A DNA stretch of 9,138 nucleotides from DSXH01 sp964532065 (GTDB taxonomy: Bacteria; Bacteroidota; Ignavibacteria; Ignavibacteriales; Melioribacteraceae). Positions 5,901 to 9,138 of the stretch are shown here, one piece after another. Numbering within the stretch: the stretch's first letter is position 1; every line of letters starts with the position of its first letter. The DNA is taken from assembly GCA_964532065.1 (NCBI GenBank), contig CAZHHG010000099.1, forward strand, positions 1 through 9,138. Direction: 5' to 3'. The notes beneath the pieces were generated by a model. The model had not been told where the DNA came from. It ran no database searches and worked only from the letters and a program-made list of their open reading frames with translations. The position numbers were made by a program, and so were the translations under genes.

Positions 5901-6020
5901 TTTAACCGAGCTAGTACTGACTTCTTCAGGATCGGTAATACCGTTTGATTCATCCTCAATCAGTTTACAGGATGAGATTAAGAGCAGACTTGCTAATAGA
6001 AAAACTGTTTTTCTACGCAT
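2955..6020 (-). CDS. Large outer-surface lipoprotein with ten Kre9/KNH-like Ig-type repeats
   Basis: About 1021 residues. MRRKTVFLLASLLLISSC is a lipoprotein signal with lipobox I-S-S-C18; Lys follows, so export to the outer membrane surface is plausible. After a short acidic linker come ten domains of about 90-100 residues (starts near 39, 134, 229, 325, 422, 518, 613, 717, 821 and 928), most opening with a PNGGE-x-W-x-x-G motif, then I-x-W, Y-T-x-N-G-x-x-W and a KIRI-type strand. They match the Kre9/KNH-like (Ser-Thr-rich, GPI-anchored-family) Ig-like domains common in Ignavibacteria surface proteins. No enzyme domain and no type IX secretion tail are seen, so a structural or adhesive role is inferred. 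ATG 6020 is preferred over an upstream TTG (6035) because GAGGA lies 6 nt before it. Ten Ns at 4186-4195 fall between repeats 6 and 7. Confidence 0.85.
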   Translation of the reverse strand: MRRKTVFLLASLLLISSCKLIEDESNGITDPEEVSTSSVKVLLPNGGETLMEGSSYDIKWTATTNSKIRIQSTIDNGATWSLVADSLANTGTFSWFPIPNSISSQCKIRVTTVDGSASDMSDAIFSIIKNSNESLRITSPVGNEEWEAGSSKQIKWFSSGIDSVRLEYTTNNGNTWNLIKVDNRNTGIYFWEPVPNTPSTLAKIRIKDAKDGTPFTESPNTFNIMPEPLITVKFPNGGENIDIGSSMRIEWISENIQNVSISYTTNNGFNWNVITNSTPSNGFYVWTPVPNVNSQLCKIRIADAHDGEPKDLSNNTFSISEIESKTITVKSPNGGESWEAGTAEQITWFSSTGIDSVYLEYTTDNGNRWNYIGKDTKNTGIYFWEPIPNTPSTLAKVRIREAKDGLIVDESNTTFNILPEPVIRVLVPNGGESWLANTSQRIEWISENIENVKIAFTTNNGANWTTIVESTPSIGFYNWVQIPNVNSQNCKIRIYDALDGEPNDVSNGVFRITNQIVKSIQVLSPNGGEEWEAGSKQNITWSATAVNKVKIELTVDKGLTWTTLVDSIAGGAYEWSLNENLNSTQCQIRISDSRDPGISDVSDAAFNIXXXXYIYVNEPRGPRDFKDSDLIEGAWESSGIKNVGIKYTWNNGIAIYPDVPAFTTLVDKMANQGRYMTSFTIPSDKYYVVVYNADEGSNGSPSARSIGNFTIEKTEPASISILSPAEGDEWLTSDPQKKFSYEIKWRSYLVDSVKIEYSLNGGASWNTIIAAHPSNGLYNWIMPEDVEFRSDNALVRISSTVNPSVFSQTAGHFSIHPQNKLLRWSFPLGGEYIAWRQTSPTTVDIDTLITWHSAGIFNVDIEYTDDNGLTWFNIVQNYRSTGAYNWTIPAVQPSTLTRLRIIDVSADAGASPMTDMTPQVFNLQILKAGAVILIDEKAPISIQGTIREIKWAAANDIRSVSLEYSVDGGKKWTTIESNISSLPGVVNTYRWKVPENNSNNVFIRILSGIKSVKSTKFRIEK
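4186..4195. other. Assembly gap (10 N)
   Basis: Ten Ns occupy the linker between repeats 6 and 7 of the lipoprotein. The reading frame stays open across them and the linker length (FNI plus four residues) equals that of other repeat junctions, so the frame is plausible. The true size is unknown and whole repeats could be missing. Confidence 0.95.
4473..5621 (-). repeat. Tandem duplication of a two-domain unit in the lipoprotein gene
   Basis: Repeats 2 and 3 (5052-5621) and repeats 4 and 5 (4473-5051) match pairwise rather than consecutively. Repeats 2 and 4 share TGIYFWEP and NTPSTLAK, and repeats 3 and 5 share RIEWISENI and DGEP. The period is 192-193 codons. The DNA copies have diverged, so the duplication is not recent. 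Confidence 0.75.
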
Positions 6021-6042
6021 TTTTTCCTCGATCAAGTTTTTT

Positions 6043-6056
6043 AGGACTTTCGTCCT
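6043..6056 (-). promoter_or_regulatory. GAAA-tetraloop hairpin in the lipoprotein mRNA leader
   Basis: On the minus strand AGGAC-GAAA-GTCCT makes a 5-bp stem capped by a GNRA tetraloop, about 22 nt upstream of the preferred ATG and just before an A-rich stretch. It could protect the 5' end or modulate translation. It is too short to be a terminator. Confidence 0.4.
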
Positions 6057-6078
6057 GGGTAAATTTAATAAATTCAGT

Positions 6079-6098
6079 TATTTTAATTAAGTAAAATA
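6079..6098. promoter_or_regulatory. Inverted repeat in divergent promoter region
   Basis: TATTTTA-ATTAAG-TAAAATA is a perfect 7-bp inverted repeat in the middle of the 142-bp space between the lipoprotein gene and the rightward operon. It is AT-only and could arise by chance, but its central position would suit a shared operator. Clear promoter boxes are not visible. Confidence 0.3.
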
Positions 6099-6162
6099 TT
6101 ACAGAAAGTGTGCCTAAATAAATAATTATGATTTTCGGCATAATATTCAGCTTTAGGTAAGT

Positions 6163-7014
6163 ATGTATAAAATCTACCTGTTAATATTACTTATAATAGC
6201 ACCTTTACCGGTAAAATCTCAGGAGCTCATCTATTTAGGAGAGATCGGTTCATTCCAATCCGCATCTTCAATGTCGATTAATCAGCTCGGATTTATATTT
6301 GTATCGGACTCACGCACGAATGAAGTTTTAAAGCTCGATACTTTGGGGAATATACTTAAAAGCATCGGGGGTTACGGATGGTCCGCTTCATCCTTCGACA
6401 ATCCTTCGGATCTCTTTGCAAATACATTAAACGTTTATGCTGCGGACCGCAATAACGACAGGATACAGATATTTGATAAGGATCTGAATTATTTATCTGA
6501 GATTTCTTCAAAGAAGAGTAACGAGAGATTTCAATTCCGATATCCCGGGTCAGTCGGTGTAAATTCGCAGGGGGACCTTTTCCTTCTCGATACCGATAAT
6601 GCAAGAATTCTGAAATTTAATTTCAGAGGAGAATTTATAACGGAGATCGGCGGATTCGAGTCCGGTTCGTATATTCTTAATAAGCCATCAGTATTCACAA
6701 TCAATAATGCGAACCAGATCATTCTGATTGATTCGGATGATCTTGTAATCTTTGATCAGTTCGGAAATTTAATTCATAAGACAAAGCAGATTAAGAAATT
6801 TACTAATTTGAATTTTTCTTCGAATTCACTTATTCTCACCGGCGATGGATTTATAGGGATATTAAACGACGGCGGAAATAACCGCGTGAATGAAATAAAA
6901 CTTTTTAAGCTGTCATCAGAAGAAAAAGCAATAGATGCTTCCATTTTTAATGGCAGATTATATATTCTTACAGAGAAAAAAATTCTTATCTATAACACAC
7001 CGGAATTAAAATAA
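6163..7014 (+). CDS. Secreted NHL-type six-bladed beta-propeller protein
   Basis: 283 residues with a signal peptide (MYKIYLLILLIIAPLPVKS, probable cleavage before QE). At least four degenerate NHL blades are visible: SINQLGFIFVSDSRTNEVLKL (about 38-58), NPSDLFANTLNVYAADRNND (80-99), YPGSVGVNSQGDLFLLDTDN (127-146) and KPSVFTINNANQIILID (174-190). Two weaker blades run to the C-terminus. The V-x-D-x-x-N-x-R-[IV]-x-x-[FL] pattern marks NHL repeats. Such propellers usually bind protein or ligand in the periplasm or at the surface and lack catalysis; no catalytic residues are evident. AGG in TTTAGGTAAGT precedes the ATG. Its TAA abuts the TTG of the DUF2085 gene, so it heads a four-gene operon. 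The specific partner is unknown. Confidence 0.8.
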   Translation: MYKIYLLILLIIAPLPVKSQELIYLGEIGSFQSASSMSINQLGFIFVSDSRTNEVLKLDTLGNILKSIGGYGWSASSFDNPSDLFANTLNVYAADRNNDRIQIFDKDLNYLSEISSKKSNERFQFRYPGSVGVNSQGDLFLLDTDNARILKFNFRGEFITEIGGFESGSYILNKPSVFTINNANQIILIDSDDLVIFDQFGNLIHKTKQIKKFTNLNFSSNSLILTGDGFIGILNDGGNNRVNEIKLFKLSSEEKAIDASIFNGRLYILTEKKILIYNTPELK

Positions 7015-7470
7015 TTGTCTCTTCGATACCGGATCATATTATTTTCAGCAATACTAATCTGGACAGCGGGAATTTTCTATGAATCCTTTATAGGACTTTT
7101 CAATCCCCTGATTTACGGATATACATTTGTGCACCAGACATATTCACTTGTCTGCCACCAGGATCCTCAAAAACTGATTGACACAGGATCCGGCATCAGT
7201 CTTGTCTGCGCTCGTTGTACCGGTATCTATTCCGGACTCTTAATTCTCTCAACAATTTTCCTTTTTTACAGATGGAAATTGAAAGCGAATTTAAAACTCC
7301 TTTTTATTTTAATAACTCCAATGCTGCTCGATGTTTTAATGGTAATGGGCGGATTATACAATTATTCCAGAACAGCTGCATTTACTACAGGTTTCCTTTC
7401 CGGTTCAATTCTATTTTTATATCTTTGCGAGGGTTTAGAGAAATTAATTTCGGAACTAAAGTTCGGGTAA
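7015..7470 (+). CDS. DUF2085 family integral membrane protein
   Basis: 151 residues with about four membrane segments (near 7-27, 70-86, 93-114 and 123-140). The segment TYSLVCHQDPQKL with ARCTGIYSG gives Cys47-His48-Gln49 and Cys65-x-x-Cys68, the conserved Cys/His signature of DUF2085. The later P-x-x-x-D106 and S-R119-x-x-x-x-x-TG positions also fit that family. The cysteines and histidine suggest metal binding or redox at the membrane, but the function is not established. The start is TTG 7015, immediately after the previous stop; no ATG occurs until deep inside a membrane segment, so TTG is the only reasonable choice. It is cotranscribed with the propeller gene upstream and a membrane protein 4 nt downstream. 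Confidence 0.82.
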   Translation: MSLRYRIILFSAILIWTAGIFYESFIGLFNPLIYGYTFVHQTYSLVCHQDPQKLIDTGSGISLVCARCTGIYSGLLILSTIFLFYRWKLKANLKLLFILITPMLLDVLMVMGGLYNYSRTAAFTTGFLSGSILFLYLCEGLEKLISELKFG

Positions 7471-7474
7471 AAGA

Positions 7475-7987
7475 TTGAAAAAATACATTTCCTCATTTGT
7501 AGCAGGTTTCGGAGCGGGTGTTCTTCATGTTGTGCCGGTAGCAAAAAGTTTTGTCTGCTGTCTTATTGTTCCTGCAGCCTCTTTCATTGCGCTGATTCTG
7601 GATAAAAGAGCAAATCCTTCTATGGAGAAAATATCAGCTAAAAAAGGGGCGATGTCCGGGCTAATTACCGGCCTATATGCGGCATTATTCGGAACAGTAT
7701 TCGACATTATGATTACACTCGTTACAAAGAATAATGATATAGTTACTATGATGCCTGAACTTCAAAGGATGATAAACAGTTTTCCCCTTTCGGAAGGATT
7801 GCAAGCGGAGGTAATAACGTTGTTCGAAGGTGTGAGAAACGACATAATTCAATACGGTTTTTCACCCGTCTATGCTTTATCGATGATAATTAACAATACG
7901 GTAGTAAATTCGATTGTCGGTACTATCGGGGGACTTGTAGGAGCCCAGGTAATCAATCAGAGACTAAACAACCGGGACAAAATTTAA
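7475..7987 (+). CDS. Small multi-pass membrane protein, possibly DUF4199-like
   Basis: 170 residues with Gly/Ala-rich hydrophobic segments at about 8-42 (GFGAGVLHVVPVAKSFVCCLIVPAA, possibly two passes), 57-82 and 133-158. Between the second and third groups lies a soluble amphipathic stretch of about 45 residues (ELQRMINSFPLSEGLQAEVI). The arrangement loosely resembles DUF4199 proteins of Bacteroidota, which also have short helices with an extramembrane loop before the last segment, but I cannot assign a family with confidence. The start is TTG 7475, 4 nt after the DUF2085 stop; this is the second TTG start in a row. The next gene follows 2 nt after its stop, implying a common transcript and perhaps a membrane complex with the DUF2085 protein. 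Confidence 0.65.
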   Translation: MKKYISSFVAGFGAGVLHVVPVAKSFVCCLIVPAASFIALILDKRANPSMEKISAKKGAMSGLITGLYAALFGTVFDIMITLVTKNNDIVTMMPELQRMINSFPLSEGLQAEVITLFEGVRNDIIQYGFSPVYALSMIINNTVVNSIVGTIGGLVGAQVINQRLNNRDKI

Positions 7988-7989
7988 TT

Positions 7990-8289
7990 ATGATATCCGC
8001 ATTAATTTTCTTCGGACATCTGATGTTTATTCTATACATCTTCACGAAAAAGTGGCAGGATGAATCACTCTCCACTGCTTTCATAAATATTGCATTGATA
8101 ATTATTCTATTTGCAGTCGGTTGGTCTTTATCGACTTCGGTGGTAAAAATTTTCTTTGACAGCAAAGGGTTAGGAATTCAGTTCAATGCAGACACAATCT
8201 CGCTTACACTACTTTCAATAGTAGAGTATTTTTTCTACAAATTTTACTACCGGGAAGAAAGACCTACTGAAGCCGGTACGGAAAAGTAA
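7990..8289 (+). CDS. Small three-span membrane protein of unknown function
   Basis: 99 residues: hydrophobic segments at about 4-19 (ALIFFGHLMFILYIF), 29-45 (AFINIALIIILFAVGW) and 67-84 (TISLTLLSIVEYFFYKF), then a charged tail REERPTEAGTEK. No family is recognised and no catalytic motif is seen. It is the last gene of the four-gene operon, starting 2 nt after the previous stop. Its final 26 bp overlap the 3' end of tonB on the other strand, so no separate terminator space exists between the convergent genes. Confidence 0.65.
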   Translation: MISALIFFGHLMFILYIFTKKWQDESLSTAFINIALIIILFAVGWSLSTSVVKIFFDSKGLGIQFNADTISLTLLSIVEYFFYKFYYREERPTEAGTEK

Positions 8290-8953
8290 TAATCACAGTC
8301 TGGTCGATCTTTTTGGCATTCTGCGGAAGAGGTTCAAATCTCCATTGTCTCAACGAGTTAATTGCAGCCAGTTCCAGTCGGGCATCGGCTTTAATAAGGG
8401 GAAATATTTTTCCAACAGTACCATCTGGCATAATGGTAAATCTGAGACGCACATCAATCTCTTTTGAAACTCCTTCAGGGTATTCAGGAAGATTATAACT
8501 GTAGATCTTACGCATTCCTTTACCGCCGAAATCGATTTCAAATCCGAATCCCCCTTCACCCTCTCCAACCTGTTCGGTTCCTTTAGTCTTTGAATCATCC
8601 TGAGAGAGAGGTTTTACTTTTTCGTCGCTGATATCATCCTTCTCCTTTTTTTTATCCGTTTCAGTAATAAGATTTTCTTTATCAGTATTTACGGATTTAG
8701 GGAGTTCAACTTTTTTCTGTTCATCCAATTTCGGTTTTTGTTTTTCCGGTTGAGGTTGATTTTTTTCAGTTACAGGATCCTGCCCTACAGGTCCTGCACT
8801 CCCCATACTTAATCCGCTTCCGAACCCGATTGTAACATATTCTTCCTCCTCCATCCCGACCGAAAAATTGATGAAGGCAAATAGAATAATGAAGACAGCA
8901 TGAAACGCTATCGAATAGACAAACGATTTATTTCTGACGTTGTTTTCTGTCAT
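8264..8953 (-). CDS. tonB: TonB-family energy transducer
   Basis: 229 residues. A single N-terminal membrane helix (SIAFHAVFIILFAFINF, about 14-30) anchors it in the inner membrane. Residues 50-130 are a Lys/Pro/Glu-rich periplasm-spanning stretch (NQPQPEKQKPKLDEQKK), followed by a Gly-rich hinge (GEGEGGFGFEIDFGGKG). Residues 152-229 form the TonB C-terminal domain: P-EYPEGV, VRLRFTIMPDGTV, LELAAINSLRQWRFEPLP. It carries proton-motive energy from ExbB-ExbD to outer-membrane receptors. The 229-residue length is typical. Its ATG overlaps the exbD stop by one base (TGATG), indicating coupled translation. Its 3' end overlaps the convergent membrane-protein gene. Confidence 0.9.
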   Translation of the reverse strand: MTENNVRNKSFVYSIAFHAVFIILFAFINFSVGMEEEEYVTIGFGSGLSMGSAGPVGQDPVTEKNQPQPEKQKPKLDEQKKVELPKSVNTDKENLITETDKKKEKDDISDEKVKPLSQDDSKTKGTEQVGEGEGGFGFEIDFGGKGMRKIYSYNLPEYPEGVSKEIDVRLRFTIMPDGTVGKIFPLIKADARLELAAINSLRQWRFEPLPQNAKKIDQTVIITFPYRLQ

Positions 8954-9138
8954 CAGTAACTGATCTTTTCTGTTTCTATTGTAAATTTATCAATCCCGAT
9001 TCCCTTTGCGGCATCGAAAACCCTAATAATAAGGTCGATCTGAACGGTTTTATCCGCACGTATAATCAGATTATTCTCTTGGCTACTTTTTTTCAACTCT
9101 TCGAGCCGGCCTGCAAGTTTATCAATACCGATCTCATC
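8953..9138 (-). CDS. exbD: ExbD/TolR biopolymer transport protein, C-terminal part (cut by right edge)
   Basis: The last 61 codons of a leftward gene: DEIGIDKLAGRLEEL, then NNLIIRADKTVQIDLIIRVF, ending KFTIETEKISY. The pattern L-x-x-x-[IV]-R-A-D-x-x-x, then a helix with A-x-x-x-G-[IV], is the periplasmic domain of ExbD/TolR. With ExbB it forms the inner-membrane proton channel that powers TonB. The N-terminal membrane helix with the proton-carrying Asp lies beyond the window, presumably with exbB further right. Its TGA shares one base with the tonB ATG. Confidence 0.88.
   Translation of the reverse strand, partial: DEIGIDKLAGRLEELKKSSQENNLIIRADKTVQIDLIIRVFDAAKGIGIDKFTIETEKISY

Overview
The window looks like a piece of an AT-rich genome from the FCB group (Bacteroidota, Chlorobi, Ignavibacteria), most probably Ignavibacteria. 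This is inference from three things: a TTTG-N18-TAnnTTTG promoter of the Bacteroidota type, a cell-surface lipoprotein made of repeated PNGGE-type Kre9/KNH-like domains, and a Cas9 start with a type II tracrRNA. A run of 10 Ns at 4186-4195 shows this is a draft or metagenomic scaffold.

Left end (1-210): the first 25 codons of a cas9 gene run leftward off the edge, with the RuvC-I motif LGLDLGVSSIGWALI. Divergent from it is a well-formed tracrRNA gene with its own promoter, anti-repeat, nexus hairpin and intrinsic terminator. No CRISPR array is in the window.

Mobile module (about 434-2921): a leftward operon of three overlapping small genes (an excisionase-like HTH protein, a 53-residue possible ribbon-helix-helix protein and a DUF4373-like replication-type protein) ends at a bidirectional terminator. 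It is divergent from a rightward set: an HTH/coiled-coil protein, a 58-residue coiled-coil protein resembling the tail of its neighbour, and a tyrosine recombinase. The shared 117-bp regulatory region is full of GTYAAT repeats and overlapping palindromes. The integrase gene ends 8 bp from a tRNA-Gln(CTG) that is cut off after its anticodon arm. This looks like the right attachment end of an integrative element that interrupts the tRNA. Whether the Cas9 locus is cargo of the element or lies beyond its left end cannot be decided here.

Chromosomal side (2905-9138): the tRNA fragment follows directly behind a very long lipoprotein gene (ten Ig-like repeats, with a higher-order two-domain duplication). 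Divergent from that gene is a tight four-gene rightward operon: a secreted NHL-type beta-propeller, a DUF2085 membrane protein and two further small membrane proteins. It converges with, and overlaps by 26 bp, a leftward exbD-tonB pair that supplies the energy-transducing part of outer-membrane transport. exbD is cut by the right edge.
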